Positions 1-12,059 of a stretch of DNA of 64,000 nucleotides are shown piece after piece; the stretch's first letter is position 1; each line of letters starts with the position of its first letter. Source of the DNA: Viola odorata (lineage: Eukaryota > Streptophyta > Magnoliopsida > Malpighiales > Violaceae); assembly GCA_963691705.1 (NCBI GenBank), contig OY829542.1, positions 30,180,579 to 30,244,578 of the forward strand. The letters are read 5' to 3'. Under the pieces are notes generated by a model. The model was not told the origin of the DNA, made no database searches, and worked only from the letters and a program-made list of their open reading frames with translations. The position numbers and the translations under genes are program-made.

Positions 1-1393
1 CAAATGGGCTTGGCAAAGGCCAAGCCCATCACCTTTCTTATTTAAAAACCTACACCAGTACCATCTTCTCCTTCTTCTTCACGTCGCCGGCCACTATGGC
101 TGGTGACTCAAGCTTAAACTAACCCATGAAATTAACCCAAAACAGCCCCAATCATCATGTCATCAAAGCAGTAGATCAAGGCAACAAAAACAGCAAGAAA
201 TTTGAATGAAAACAGTGGCATTTTTACAAGTGAAAACTAAACTAATTAACATGCATATATAGCTATTAATTACTCAAGTCATTATACAATCAAATTGAAG
301 CAAGGGACATGTAATTAGCATGAAAACTAAGCATGTGAGGCAAGTTTAAGCATTTAAATCATGCATTATAAGTAAAAACGGAATTTAAAGAGAGTTTAGA
401 GGGAGAAAGCTTACTTGTTCCACGAGAGATTTTTTTGCCAAGAAGGTTGTGCAAGAAAGGGAGATTAAGAGGAGATTTTGGTGCCCTTATTTCGTTGCAT
501 GAAGCTTGCTATTTATAGGTTTGAAATTTGGAGTCGGTTGGGCTTTGCTTGGCTGAGAATCGCCGGGGGAGGTGGAAGGTGAACAGTGGCAGGAGTGGAG
601 GCCAAGTTTGGGCTTGTGTGGCTAGGGATTGCCGATGGGATGTTTGGTGATGATGAATTGCAGTTGGCAAACCTAACTAGGAGGAAATGTGAGGTAAATT
701 TGGATAGTCATGCATTAATTGTCATTAATGCATGAATTTGGATACGAACGAGATATTTTGGTACGAGCGAATTCGTACGAAAGTGAAAATAAATGCGAGC
801 CGAGGAAACCACGACGTGTAAAAAAATAAGACAAGAAAACTAGTGTACAGTAAATAAATGAGAAGTTTGAGTTAGCATATTTATTTTCTCTTTCGGTAAT
901 GTCAAAACGTTCGAACGCAAAATAAATGTCCTTACGACCAAAACTGAACGAGGCGGCGTGAAAGAGAAAAATAGTACGTAATTATCAATTAAATAAATTA
1001 CGCGTCCGACCCATGGTCCCAGGAAACTTACTCGTTCCCGGGACCGATAGAAGTTCGCGTAAAGACAGTCAAAAGTACGAAAAAAATGAGAAGGCACGAA
1101 ATGACACGGAATATTAAACAAGCTAGCCTAGGACCAAGAAATGACAGAAATTTGACCTAGATGAGCTATTAAATGCAGTAAACATAAAAATACGTAAATG
1201 CGTTGACGAAAACCGAAAAATACGGTTTAGTCGAAAATACGAGAAGAATGCGAAAAATTCAAAAGACGTGAAATATTAAAACAAATAGTCCTTGATCAAA
1301 AATCGATTGAAATTTGACATAAACGGGCTATTAATGCGACATGCAATAAAATGAAAAAAAGTCGTGACGTAAGTCAAAATTCGGGTAGCAACA
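1..1393 (-). repeat. Tat-type LTR fragment, reverse orientation
   Basis: Read on the minus strand this begins TGTTGCTACCCGAATTTTG at 1393, matching the start of the solo LTR at 3885 (TGTTGATACCTGAATTTTG). Both continue with similar AT-rich sequence containing CCGAGTAAGTT- and GAGAAAATAAA-like blocks. The other LTR end lies before the window, so length and TSD cannot be checked. It interrupts the gag remnant at 1526-2062, which continues up to about 1394. Assignment to the Tat/Ogre/Retand branch is inferred from LTR style; no coding region is attached. Confidence 0.6.
4..29. repeat. Perfect 11-bp inverted repeat in Tat-type LTR
   Basis: Arms ATGGGCTTGGC and GCCAAGCCCAT flank a 4-nt spacer. 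Comparable GGCC-core inverted repeats occur in the solo LTR at 5371-5387 and 5409-5433. Confidence 0.7.
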
Positions 1394-1525
1394 AGAAGAG
1401 TTGTTGCTGTTCACTTTAGGTGCCGAATTCACTCCCTTGGCGTCATTGACCCAAGGTGTCTTTTTCCATGGTGCAGACCTTGTACTAGCTGAAGTGGAAC
1501 TTGTGTAAGTGGGCCTTGACTTCCT

Positions 1526-2062
1526 TTATCTCTCTATCTTAATAGCCATGTGTAAAATCTCCTCCAAGGTATTATAGTGTGCTAATTCTAACGCATTGGC
1601 TATCTCTAGGTTGAGCCCATTCAAGAACCTTGCCATTGTGGCTTCCCTATCCTCAACCACTTGTGCTCTAGCTAGCGCTATCTCCATATCATTAAAATAA
1701 TCTCCCACACTCCTACTCCCTTGTGTCATGGTTTGCAACCGTTGGTGGAGGTCGCGGTGGAAATAGGCAGGTACAAAGTGTTGCTTCATGAAGGTCTTCA
1801 TCTCTTCCCAAGTCCGAATTGGACCGGCACCAACTCTCATCCTAGTGGAAATCAATTGATCCCACCAATGAATGACATACCCACTAAATTCCACTGAAGC
1901 TAACTTAACTTTCTTGTCCTTGGAATAATTGTGGCAAAGAAAAATTGCTTGAACCTTTCTTTCCCACGCCAAGTAGGCATCCGGATCATCCTTCCCGTCA
2001 GACAGTGGAATCTTCATCTTAATGCTTCCTATGTTGGCATCAACTTTGTCCTCAAACCTAGG
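1526..2062 (-). pseudogene. Ty3/gypsy gag fragment (Retrotrans_gag-like)
   Basis: The minus-strand frame encodes a capsid-type gag core: a KMKIPLSDGKDDPDAY-type start, a WWDQL motif, TWEEMKTFMKQHFVP, a QGSRSVGDYFNDME segment and REATMARFLNGLN. This arrangement is typical of Ty3/gypsy gag proteins of the chromovirus kind, which form the virus-like particle. Coding similarity extends a little upstream of the first ATG at 2017. Downstream the frame reaches about 1500 and is then cut by the Tat-type LTR ending at 1393, so nucleocapsid and pol are absent. A primer-site-like sequence and LTR end lie upstream (2531-2550), in the correct order for a minus-strand element. The lineage within chromoviruses is not resolved. 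Confidence 0.7.
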
Positions 2063-2530
2063 CCTCCTTTCCTCAAATATACCTCTTCGCTCATAAGAGA
2101 AACCCTCATCTTCGCGCTAATCATCCCATCGCGCATGATGCGCTGGTCACTCGAGTGCTCCATTGCGCATGTTGGGACCGCGCTGCTTGCTCCTTGGATT
2201 AGCTTCATCGCCCATTGGTTCAAGCTCGTGCCTTGGAGGCTCATCCTCCTCATCTTCTCCTTCACTCTCGATCAACCCATCCTGGAAACGCTGGTTTTTC
2301 CTTTATAGTGGAATCCCGGACACATGAGAGCCCGTGGCATTGTTATGCTCATGGGCAAAGTGTGTCATGGGGACTCCACCTTCGGGACCTTCGGTGCGGG
2401 CCGAGACAACCCTCAACCCTAGCTCGACACAAGCACACAAGTACGCAAGAAGATTGGTTTTAGAATGGAGTAGAAGAACAACCAATCTTATCAATGAAAA
2501 GGATAACTTACCAAACCTTTGAACGCCTTA

Positions 2531-2545
2531 AGCTCCGCTACCAAC
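2531..2545 (-). other. Possible primer binding site, initiator-Met-tRNA-like
   Basis: On the minus strand an LTR-like end (...TATCA) is followed by GTTGGTAGCGGAGC. This resembles the plant initiator-Met primer site TGGTATCAGAGC but differs at several positions. It lies about 0.5 kb upstream of gag, as expected of a 5' LTR/PBS junction. Confidence 0.4.
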
Positions 2546-3542
2546 TGATACGATCCTAGTTGCGTAGGATACGCATTGCCATGATTTGATCTAGTTCAAG
2601 GATTGGATTTCAAATACGGAATGATAATGATATGATCATGACCAAGGATGTGACTACCGGAACACCAATCGACGCCCAAACCGACAACGAGCACACAACC
2701 ACCGGTGATATCCCGATTGATCAAGGGCCGATAACCAGAAGTCGGGCCAAGAAGTTGGCACTTTGGCTCGAGACAGAAATGAGAAAGCTTGCGTCTAGAG
2801 CCAATGAAAGGACCTTAACAATCATTGCACATTATTGGATCCTAACCTATCGGGAACATGGAAGCAAACGGTACCCGATAACATGCCAACTGATAGAAGC
2901 ACATCAACTCCAAGTCCTACCGACAACCACCTGGAAGTCTTCCGGGGAATCTTTCGGAGATGGTTATTGGGAGGGAAGCTATCGGAGGGAAGAATCAAAT
3001 GGGATTCTTCCATTTTGAAGTACTAATGATGGGCCTACCCGACCCACTTGTCAACAGTTATGGGCCTGAACATACCAATCACTATTTTGTTATCAACTTG
3101 TATATATTCTAGACTTAAACACTTTAGTCATTAGTTTAGATTGATTGAATATTGTTGAGTGAGAATACTCCTCCTATTTTCACCCTAAGCTCTACCCTTT
3201 AGGAAGCTAGTTTGAGTTGTGAGTACTCTTCACTAAGCTTTCTTTTGGAAATCTATTTGTAGCCTGTGTATTGTTTGTTGTTAACGTTCTGAGTAATTCA
3301 AGTTCAAGTTTGTTTCAATCATCAACACCGAGTTCAAGTTTCTGTTCCATTCAAATCCATCCATCCGGTATCATCTAATTTCTTGTGTTCATCTATTTTC
3401 ATTCCGCTGCAACATATACTCCACCTAGTTCTTGATTGGGTTACAGTTTCCATTATGTAATTGTGTGTTTAAACTCTAAGCTAGATCCTTACTCCATCGT
3501 ACCATCCGCTTGGAATTCTGATTACTAGTCGTGATCTTATCA
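2546..3542. repeat. LTR remnant(s) with TGATA/TATCA ends, orientation unclear
   Basis: The block starts TGATACGATC and ends GATCTTATCA, an imperfect terminal inverted repeat as LTRs have. The adjacent PBS-like sequence makes it the 5' LTR of the minus-strand gag element. Yet 2632-3018 holds a plus-strand pol-tail-like ORF, and 3027-3542 looks like a plus-oriented LTR (TGATGG start, TATATA near 3110, TATCA end). It may be one LTR or two facing remnants. Confidence 0.4.
2632..3018 (+). pseudogene. Ty3/gypsy polyprotein tail-like ORF
   Basis: The plus-strand ORF contains GPITRSRAKKL followed by a charged helical stretch. This resembles the basic tail seen near the C terminus of several plant Ty3/gypsy polyproteins. 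No integrase or chromodomain is attached. A purine-rich stretch (about 2968-2990) and a possible LTR start at 3027 follow, so it could be the extreme 3' end of a plus-strand element whose body has been lost. A chance ORF cannot be excluded. Confidence 0.35.
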
Positions 3543-3884
3543 GATAGACTCAATAAGTATGAACTTAGACTTCTTAGCAACCTGTGCTAAGCAACCTAAT
3601 CGATTTCAAGTGAGGGTTCTTGATCGAATTCTAGACCTATATTCAACTTGTGAATATAAACCTAGGGGAAACGAACAAGTGTTTGAACTTTTGGGTTTTA
3701 CTTGCAATCTAATCGAGCGTTCGGTCTTAATTAGGAACAAGGTTCACACATGAACAATTGAGATACTCTCTCAAAAGACAGACTTATTATTATTAAAATC
3801 AACATAAGTTTTACAAAGAAGCCAAGCGGCTCTTTAAATAGTAAAATAATTAGACAGAGTTGTACGCTAATCCTACTCGTGCAA
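3543..3884. other. Unassigned flank of solo LTR
   Basis: AT-rich sequence with no recognised gene. Its last five bases (TGCAA, 3880-3884) are the left target duplication of the solo LTR. The same target continues at 7115. Confidence 0.5.
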
Positions 3885-4825
3885 TGTTGATACCTGAATT
3901 TTGACGCCGTTTTTAATTAAATTTAGCATTTCTGTCATTTTATTTAATTAACTGTCATTTTTAATTAATTTACTGTCGTTAGCATTTTTAAAATTCTCAT
4001 CGCATTTTATCATCGTCATTATCATCGTCAGCATTCGAAATAACATTTTTAATTTTTCGTCACGTATTTTCATTATTATTATCGTTATTATTTTTAGCCT
4101 TAAAAATTACATTTTTAATTATTCGTTAGTCGTTTACTAGTTATTTCTTCGTTTTAGGTCATCGCATGAAATTTAGGATTTTTAGTATTTTATCACATTT
4201 TTTAGCATTTTTATTTCTTATTATTATTTTTGTTCGAGCTTTTATTGGACCCGAGTAAGTTCGCTCGGACAATAGCTCAAACTCGGAATGTTTTCCATCA
4301 ACTAGTTCCTATTATTTTTTTCATTCACACCGACCAACAGCGTTTTGCGTAATTTTCGTCATAACATCATTTATTTTTCGTCCGAACATTTCATGTTTCC
4401 GAATGAGAAAATAAACACGTTAAATGAAAAATTCTCGTCATTCGCTGTAGATGGTTAAACTCGCCTTATTTTTTTCTCTACGCGCTGGCACTTTCAGCTC
4501 AAAAATTCAAAACGTTTGTTCGCGAAAATGGCTCGAGGCCATTTAAATAGACTTAAAGGGACTTTTGATCATAACCGTTGATCTAGTTGACCAAAGAAAG
4601 TCAACCAGATCAACGTTTGACAAATTAAAAGGCATGGTGTGCATGCACCATGGACGTGGAGCAGCAGCGAAGCAGGCCACCGAGCAGCCTGCTCCCGTCG
4701 CTTCCTGTCACTTCGAGCCATTCCCTCAGCTGCTGTAGCTGCCACCTTGCACGCCTAGCTCCGCCAGCACGACCGTCTAGCCAGCACGCGCAACACTCGC
4801 GCTTCAATGCCATGCGACTTCAACC

Positions 4826-4833
4826 TATAAAAA
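4826..4833 (+). promoter_or_regulatory. Putative TATA box in solo LTR
   Basis: TATAAAAA about 940 bp into the LTR, followed by pyrimidine-rich leader-like sequence. Confidence 0.45.
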
Positions 4834-5370
4834 GGCCACTCCCTTCACCATTTAAAGACACGAATTCACTCTAAGCATCCTTGCTTCTTCTCCCTCATTG
4901 ACTGATAGCTCATGTAGACCATCGAACGTCAAAGTTCAAACTTTTGCAGTAAGCATTTTTCAAGCTTTTTCCTTCGTTTCTTTATGCATTTTCTTTCTTT
5001 AATTCGTTTAGCATCATTTTGAGCAAATAAATTGTTTGTTTTTATGCCATTAATTCATATGCATGCTGTAGATTAAATACATGCTTTTAATTTGCTAAAT
5101 CGTTAGATAGATCGTACGAATTAATTAGTTTTCGATAATTAACATTTTCATCATTTTTTTGAAATTAAACTCGGTACGTTTTAAACTAAAATTCGAGGTT
5201 CGTACGGTCGGGAAGCCGTCGAGGAGACGAGCATCTCGGTACGAAGGTTTTTCGTTTCGGCCACGGGTGGCTGGAGCTTGGCCGCCGGCAGTGGCGCCGA
5301 CGACCAAAGCTAGAAAATGATAAATAGTGTCATGCGTAGGCTTGGCCCAAGCGAAAGAAGGAGGAAAGAT

Positions 5371-5433
5371 GATGGGCTTGGCCCATCACCATTCTTTTTT
5401 ATTTTCCTTGGGCCAGGCACTATACCTGGCCCA
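5371..5433. repeat. Two GGCC-core inverted repeats in solo LTR
   Basis: GATGGGC-3-GCCCATC (5371-5387) and TGGGCCAGG-7-CCTGGCCCA (5409-5433), both perfect. Confidence 0.6.
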
Positions 5434-5599
5434 TTTCTTTGTTTTTTTTCAAATTGGGCCCAGCCCATTGTCATTTTTCCGAGATCTCGGATCGCGCTTT
5501 TTTCGGAGAAATATTCGTATGCTTCGTATGACTATTTTTCTTTGTACTGTCACTTTAATTTTCTGTACCTATCAACTGTTTAAATTCTTCGCACTTTAA

Positions 5600-6240
5600 T
5601 TTTCCGCAATTTACTTTCGGCAATTTAAATTCAATTTACCGCCTACATAGTCGGTCGCAAATATCAACTGCATTTAATTTCCTGCAATCATCAACTGTTT
5701 AATTTTCTGCGATATCAACTGTTTAAAATTCTGTAAATTATCACTTGTTTAATTTTCTGCAATATCACTTGTTTAATTTTCTGCAATATCAACTGTTTAA
5801 TTTTCTGCAAATCATCAACTGTTTAATTTTCTGCAAATCATCATTTAATTTTCTGCAAATCGTCAACTGCTTAATTTCTGCAAATATCAAATCTTTAATT
5901 TTTCGTCAAATCATCACTTAATTTTTCGTCAAATCATCATTTAAATTCTCGCCCTTATCAACTGTCATCATTTAATTTTCGCACTTTATCAAATCAGCAT
6001 TTAAAATTTCTGCACGCATAAAATCAGCATTTAAATTCTCGTGCGCATTAAATCATCATTTAAATTCTCGCACTCGGCAAATCATCATTTAATTTCCTGC
6101 ACTTATCAAATCATCATTTAAATTTTCGTATGCGTCAAATCATCATTTCTCGCTTACATCAAATCAGCATTTAAATTTTCGTACGCATCAAGTCATTATT
6201 TAAATTCTTGCATTCATAAATTGCTTATTTAGTTTTCGAG
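5600..6240 (+). repeat. Degenerate 20-30 bp minisatellite inside solo LTR
   Basis: Many consecutive variants of a unit like ATCAACTGTTTAATTTTCTG (elsewhere ATCATCATTTAAATTCTCGC). Unit identity decays from left to right, with TTTAATTTTCTGCAA units first and TTTAAATTCTCG units later. Confidence 0.8.
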
Positions 6241-7114
6241 CTATCACTAACACTCTCACTTTGTAGGTTTAAAATTCAAGCATCGCTCGAAAGTACGCCT
6301 TTCGTCCCTTTTTATTTATTCAATGCTTTCCGTAAATATTAATTGTACGTATGATATATAGAATTGCTAGATTTAAAATCAATCCACATGAACAACCTGT
6401 TTAAAGACTTGCTTACAAATGCCATGTTCGTTTGATTTTAAATTTCGCTTATATTGACTGCATGTACCTGGTGGCTTCGATCCCACATCAGTTTATCATT
6501 TCAAAACCTCTAATTTAATCTGTACTCTACTAGCAATCCATGATAGAATCACGTAGTAATTAATTTAATCATGCATAAGTCCGATGATGAAATAGAGGGC
6601 GCTCATTCGGTCTTACGCAAAATTCAGTCCCATCACACTACGGTTAAGAATAATCGATCAGTCTTGAAAAATGGTAACCCCGTACGAAAGATTTTTAAAA
6701 TGGTAACCCCATCCAACGATTAATTATTCCTGAACGGTCTTGATTATGGAAAAGACCAAAGTGACGATTCCTCTGAGGACCCCCTTTCAAAACGTATTTT
6801 ATCAAACACCTTTTAAACACCTCTCTTATCAACCGGTAACCATTTTCGGATGTGACTCGGGTGCCTAACACCTTCCCGAGACCATAATACGACCCCGAAC
6901 CTTTGTCTGGGGTTCAGACCCCTTTTTGTGCCTTTAGTTTTTTTATTTTATTTTATTTTTTATGCCATGACGATTAGGTTCCCTAAACCTAGAGACAAAA
7001 TTAGGGTGGCAACTTCATTGCATGTTGTGAGGCGCCCTTTTACGCCGAGCATCGTAAGGTCTCAGATTCGTCATACACTCGCGAATTTTTTTTTTTTATT
7101 TTCGGGGCGCGACA

Positions 7115-7784
7115 TGCAATAATAGACATAACTAAACTCATTAAAAATAAATAAGTTTAATTAAGTCTTAAAGCAATAAAAATGCCATTCACACTTGTGG
7201 ACAACAAGTTGTCTCGGAAGTCCTAATCGTATGCCGATTGCGCTCTCCATGTGCGCTTAGGATTGGACTCGAGCCCTTAAATGATTCCCTCGTGTGGTTG
7301 ACTTCAAACTTGGTCCAGTGATGCAGGACATCTTGAAAAATAATATCAATCACCAAATTCCTGCATTGGACCTTCCTGCTCCAAAATGGCTCTAACGACC
7401 GTGTCGGACAGACTAGGTGCGGCCATGAGTAGTGTCACAAGCCTTGGGGCATTCTTCTCTAGCACAGCCTCTTTAATGAGTGCCTCTCACTCCAGCTCCT
7501 TGTATATGAGTGAAGATAACTTAGCTTGAAGCTTCTTGGCTCTCGTACAAGTCATAGGTCCGGTGGGCGGCAAGGGCACGACTGGTGTGTGCGCATGCGA
7601 CTAATTAGGGTTTGCGGCTGGTGCGTGCGGCTGCGATGCGCTAGTGTTGGTGCAATCCGCATCAAGAACCTAATTATGACAAACGTCTGGGTTGTTGATC
7701 TAGGTAGTAATTCCATGTGGGCATCACTCTTGGAGGTGATGTCTGGTCAGTTCCTTTTATTAACTAAGTTGCATGCAACCTTGA
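7115..7784. other. Unassigned sequence right of solo LTR
   Basis: Continuation of the solo LTR target. Only short ORFs without recognisable domains are present (the longest, 7526-7795, is Arg/Cys-rich and unconvincing). Confidence 0.4.
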
Positions 7785-7960
7785 GGGGTGTTTAGTTTAG
7801 GGATTCTAAGACTCCTTAAAGAATTATTTTACCTTGTGAATTTTTAAAAGTTATGGACTCTTAGGAATATAAGATTACTTCATTTGGTTTTATTAGGTAT
7901 AATAAATGGGGGAAAATAATCAATAAATTAAGTTAATATACTACTACTATATATGAATCT
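7785..7960 (+). repeat. PIF/Harbinger- or MITE-like terminus
   Basis: GGGGTGTTTAGTTTAGGGATTC resembles the GGGNNTGTTTGG-type ends of PIF/Harbinger and Tourist-like elements. No matching right terminus is visible nearby, so it is at most a truncated copy. Confidence 0.3.
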
Positions 7961-9858
7961 GCTTAATGAATTAATGGTTCAACAGACCAACACGCGCCAT
8001 TGGCTAAATGAGCAAGCTAGAGCTCTTAATTTAAGTCCCAGTCAGTACGTTTATGTTAGAGAGTCAGGCCTACGCCTCACAGTTTAAGGCCTAGGGTACA
8101 GTTCGACTAAACCCGTTTAATTTATAAAGATATACATTTTTCTTATTTCTTAGTTATTCTTTCTATATTACAGCTAATAAAGTAGGTCAAGTTTGTTTGG
8201 CCCATTAGGCATATTGTGTTTGTGAGTCTATATGAGCATTCTCTCTTTACTTAGGGGATCTTTAAACTTCTCCTTCCCACTATATGGTTGGATCACTAGG
8301 AGAGAGTCTTTCATATTTCCTACTTTGTCGTTGTGTCTCTAAGCTTCCAGTATCAATAAGATCTTACCGCTCTCTCCTGAGGCAATTGTTGGTTATGGCT
8401 TGTGTGATGAAATAGTAGCGTTGTTTATTTTGGGTGTCTACAATCCCTTGTGATGAGATGATGTTCTACCGTCATGATAGTTAATTTTTGAAATGGAGAT
8501 ATAATGGAAGATATTTAGTAAAGTTGGTTTTTAGTGAGTTAAATATGTATGTATATGTGGTACTGGATGTGGTGTCAAGTTTCAGCTAGTAGTTACCGCC
8601 ACCAAATAAGTCATTAATTCGTCGAGTCTATCATTAATAGCCATGATAGTTGGGTCTTGGCAAGATGCTCCTGGTTCCTGACAGATAGATCTCAGTGGGA
8701 TAACTAGTATCACATTTTCTTTGATCCATCCTTATCGGTAAATTAAGAGTAACTCTCGGTTTAGGGCATTTTATCGGTTGTTGTTTTGTGGTAGTATTCT
8801 AATTTCAGGTCATTTTATACGCTAGGTTGCAATTTTTATCATTTTTGTAGCGAGGTAGTGGAAAAAGTTTAAGAATCTTGTGAAAATAGATGGAGAGAGC
8901 TTTAAGAACAATAAAAAAAATCACTTAGAAAATTTAATGCTCGTAATGAAAGCACCAAAACTAATACTTCCTCTAATCTCCAAAATATGGCGTTTAAAAT
9001 CCCAAAATTTGGTCCAAAATAGATATTGTTTCCATTTACCAATGCAATTGCTTTGTACACTTTTTGATTCTACCCTTTTCTAACAACAACATTGGCGGAG
9101 ATTGATGCATCCTAATCTCCCAATTTCCTTCATTTAGTCCCAGACCATAATTCTTTAGCATTAATTATCATTTTCTTGTATCATTTAAGCACCAATAAAC
9201 AAAAAAGATCAACCAAGAAAAAAAATATGGTGGTAGGCGAACAACGATCGGTGAGAATGGTATAATTCTGGAGGTCGGATGATGGTGTAGTGAGGAGTTG
9301 TGCTTGACAGTAACAGTTGTCGTTTGCGGTGATGGAGTCTGAAAGTATCGATGAGTGGAATCGTGAGCAACTGAACAACACTAGTGGCTGGAAGCGTGCT
9401 GAGGGGAGATCCAACTGTGGTGGCATCACGTTGAGGAGTAGATTCGGTATAGAGGGTGAGGACTGACGAGGGAGCTGATCTAACTGTTGGTCGACGATGG
9501 AGGATAAAGGAGATATGGATAGCGATGGACAAAAAGAAGAGGTGTTGGGTTGATTAAAGGAGGAGGAAATCGAGTAAGTGGTGGTGGAGATTGAGTTGGA
9601 TATGATGAGAGGATTGGATCAATAATGGCGAAGAGATATCTAGAAGAGGAGGGGAGGAGATTAGATTATTGATGGTGGTGGCGGTGGTAGAGAAGGAACA
9701 AGAGGAGTAGAAGAGGAATTTTACGAGTGTAGGTAGAGGGGATGAAAGAACCACTACTGGCAGGGCATGGTGAGTGGTAGTTTAACAAAAAATTCAGGGA
9801 TATAAGGGTAGCAAAATGCATTAAAAATAGAACTAATAATTTCCTTAAACCATGTAGC
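7961..9858. other. About 1.9 kb without a recognised gene
   Basis: Short low-complexity ORFs only (for example 9209-9532 minus, Ser/Pro/His-rich). Bases 9854-9858 (GTAGC) precede the Ath-C LTR and would be its left target duplication; the right copy lies beyond the window. Confidence 0.4.
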
Positions 9859-10161
9859 TGATTGAGCTTAAATTGTAGTTATTTTTACCATCTATTTTCA
9901 TGTAATTTAGATGGTGATTCTACTGATTAGAGATGAATTTTTCTACATTTGCAGAAAATAGCTCTGGAACAGAAAAAGTAGAAAAGGGGCTGAAAAGGGC
10001 AAAATCTGGACAAAGTTGCGCAAATACCTTTCTTGGTCTATCTCTTGGCCAAGAACGATCCTTCTTGGCTGGCAGAGAGTCCCAATTCTCATGCACTACT
10101 TAAAGATAATATTTCAAAGACAAGTGCGGCTGGGCCAGCTGGAGTGTCTCTAGGAGAGTTA
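9859..10161 (+). repeat. Ath-C 5' LTR, left part
   Basis: The first about 70 bp match the start of the 3' LTR at 42036-42102. The LTR is interrupted by the Harbinger at TTA (10159-10161), which is duplicated at 37979-37981. Confidence 0.85.
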
Positions 10162-10200
10162 GGTTGCGTTTACTTACGAAATTTTTTCTGTTATTTCTGT
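10162..10200 (+). repeat. Harbinger left terminal inverted repeat
   Basis: Pairs imperfectly with 37940-37978; the G-rich outer end is followed by GTTTACTTACGAAA-type sequence. Confidence 0.8.
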
Positions 10201-10575
10201 TTTATGTTTTCCATAATTTTCTGTTTTTAGAAAACAGTAGAAAATTTTCTGAAAATGGAAATTCTATTTCATTGCTACAGTACATTTTCTATTTTCCAGC
10301 TTTTATTTTTCAGCCTTAGAAAACTTGAAATCGTATTCACCTAACAAGTATTTTTTATTTTTTTGAAAAACAAAAGCTACTACTTTTGTTAAATCAATTT
10401 TATTTTAATTAAAAAACAATGCTAATATTTTTAAAAAAAAAGTTAATAAACTAAATAGTAGCCCATTTTAAGTTTCTTAAAGATCAAATATAAATATGCT
10501 AAATATATTCATGTCTAAATTCAAAATCACAAGACATTAAATTTCAGAAATTTTTCCAAAAATTGAAAAAATTTC

Positions 10576-12054
10576 TGATTGACGATTATTTCCATGCATT
10601 TTTACCATCTTAAACTACCTTGTTTATGGTGAAAATAGTCTCTTTCACATCAATTTGCTATCTTTCGAAGGAAGTCTTGAGAAACCAAAGAAATGAAGGA
10701 AACACAGCCTTGAGCGATAGAATAGCAATCTTGGCTGCAGGCTTGGCCAAGATTGCCGAGAAAGAGGCGTGCTGGTCATGGACTCAAGGAAGACGCTGGA
10801 TTGAGCCGACAGCTGGCTGTTGCGTCTACCGGGACGACTCTAAGGATTTACTCTAATTCCGATTTGAACAAACAAACAATCCGGTTGTTTCAAATATTTA
10901 TTTTATTTTATTGTATGTTTCGAATTTGAACGATTGGGATTTTATCCCCATCTTTTATCTTTTTGAAGTTTGGAATTTGGAAAGAAACATGATGGGCGGG
11001 GACTCTAACCTTGGTAAAGGTTAAGGAAGGCTGTCAATTACGGGATCTTCCTTCTTCCAACTTCTGGGTTGTAAATACTTTTGCGTTGTGGTTATGCAAT
11101 TTGAATATCACATATTTAATTTAGTTTTATGTTCATCAATTATTTCTTTGCTTCTTTGATTCTTATGTCTAGCAGCTAAACACCCAATTCTTGGTAAGGG
11201 TTGAGTGAGTATACTTGTGAATTGTGAGACCGAATATTTCCTCGTATCCTCTCGATCGTAATTGATTCAGGTTCTAGTTTAACAAACTGGTTCCTATCTA
11301 GGCTAAGATTTGATCAGTCTTGGGCTAGATAGAGGATTTGTAGCCAGTAACGAAGGGGACGTGTCAAAGCCGGAGTGACGCAAGTAGGTAGCTAGCTTCA
11401 CGGAAGTTAGTGGACTTGGATCGATATAGGCCTAACCAGACTGACAATCTAGGCTCCGAATTAGGAGCAGCTAGGCCTAGACTCTATCTTTCCCTACACC
11501 ATTGAGAAAACGCATGTGCCTCAAGCCAGCAGCCAATTGGATAAACCCTTTAACCAGCAAGGTGTCCACTGGCTAGGATCACTAGGAAAGGGAGTTACCG
11601 CCAAGTGATTTCAAGAGGAGGAAAGTAGGATTGGAAAGGAGTTCCTCCCAATCTATAGTAGTGTTATGAGAGAGAAGGAGAAAATCAAAGGGCCAATGAT
11701 CGAATAAACAAGGATTGCGCTCACGAATTCGCCCTTACAAAGAGTTTACCCCACATCAGTTCACAGCCAATCTCAACGTGCAAGGTGGCAGATTCCTTTC
11801 TGCATAAGATTGCATATTTATTTAATTTTTGCTTGATTCTTTTTATTGCTTTGTTTATTTTAATTGCAAAAATAAAACCCCTCAACTCCAGTGACGAGGT
11901 AGTCGAGTCGAAACTACAATTTCCTGAAAGATCTCTGTGGACGATCCTCTTACCACGATCTCTAAGTTCCTTATGGACGAGTGATAAGTTGTATTCCTAC
12001 CCCTAATTTTGTATATTTTATACAACTAAATTTGATGCCCTCGACACGCAGTCA
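10576..12054 (+). repeat. Ath-A 5' LTR
   Basis: 1,479 bp, TG...CA; carries a 24-bp inverted-repeat site at 10728-10753. Confidence 0.9.
10728..10753. repeat. 24-bp inverted repeat family member (Ath-A 5' LTR)
   Basis: ATCTTGGCt-N8-GGCCAAGAT; one arm position differs from the 3' LTR copy. Confidence 0.8.
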
Positions 12055-12059
12055 AATTT

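Larger units (their letters stand above)
3885..7114 (+). mobile_element. Solo LTR, Tat/Ogre-like, 3.23 kb, TSD TGCAA
   Basis: It starts TGTTGATACC, ends GGGGCGCGACA, and is flanked on both sides by TGCAA (3880-3884 and 7115-7119), so the boundaries are exact. No internal coding region is present. This is the product expected when unequal recombination between two LTRs removes the body of the element. The 3' part (about 6850-7114) contains GTGCCTAACACCTTCCCGAG, a phrase typical of LTRs in the Tat/Ogre branch. The lineage is inferred; the solo LTR structure is seen directly. Confidence 0.88.

Noticed and set aside
5650..6240. CRISPR-like array
   Set aside because: Units are degenerate, contiguous and without spacers, in a plant LTR; it is a minisatellite.
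7526..7795. 89-codon Arg/Cys-rich ORF
   Set aside because: No domain and no promoter context; runs into the Harbinger-like terminus.
9181..9754. Minus-strand Ser/His/Pro-rich ORFs of up to 107 codons
   Set aside because: Low-complexity translation of GA-rich DNA, two overlapping frames equally open, no recognisable domain.
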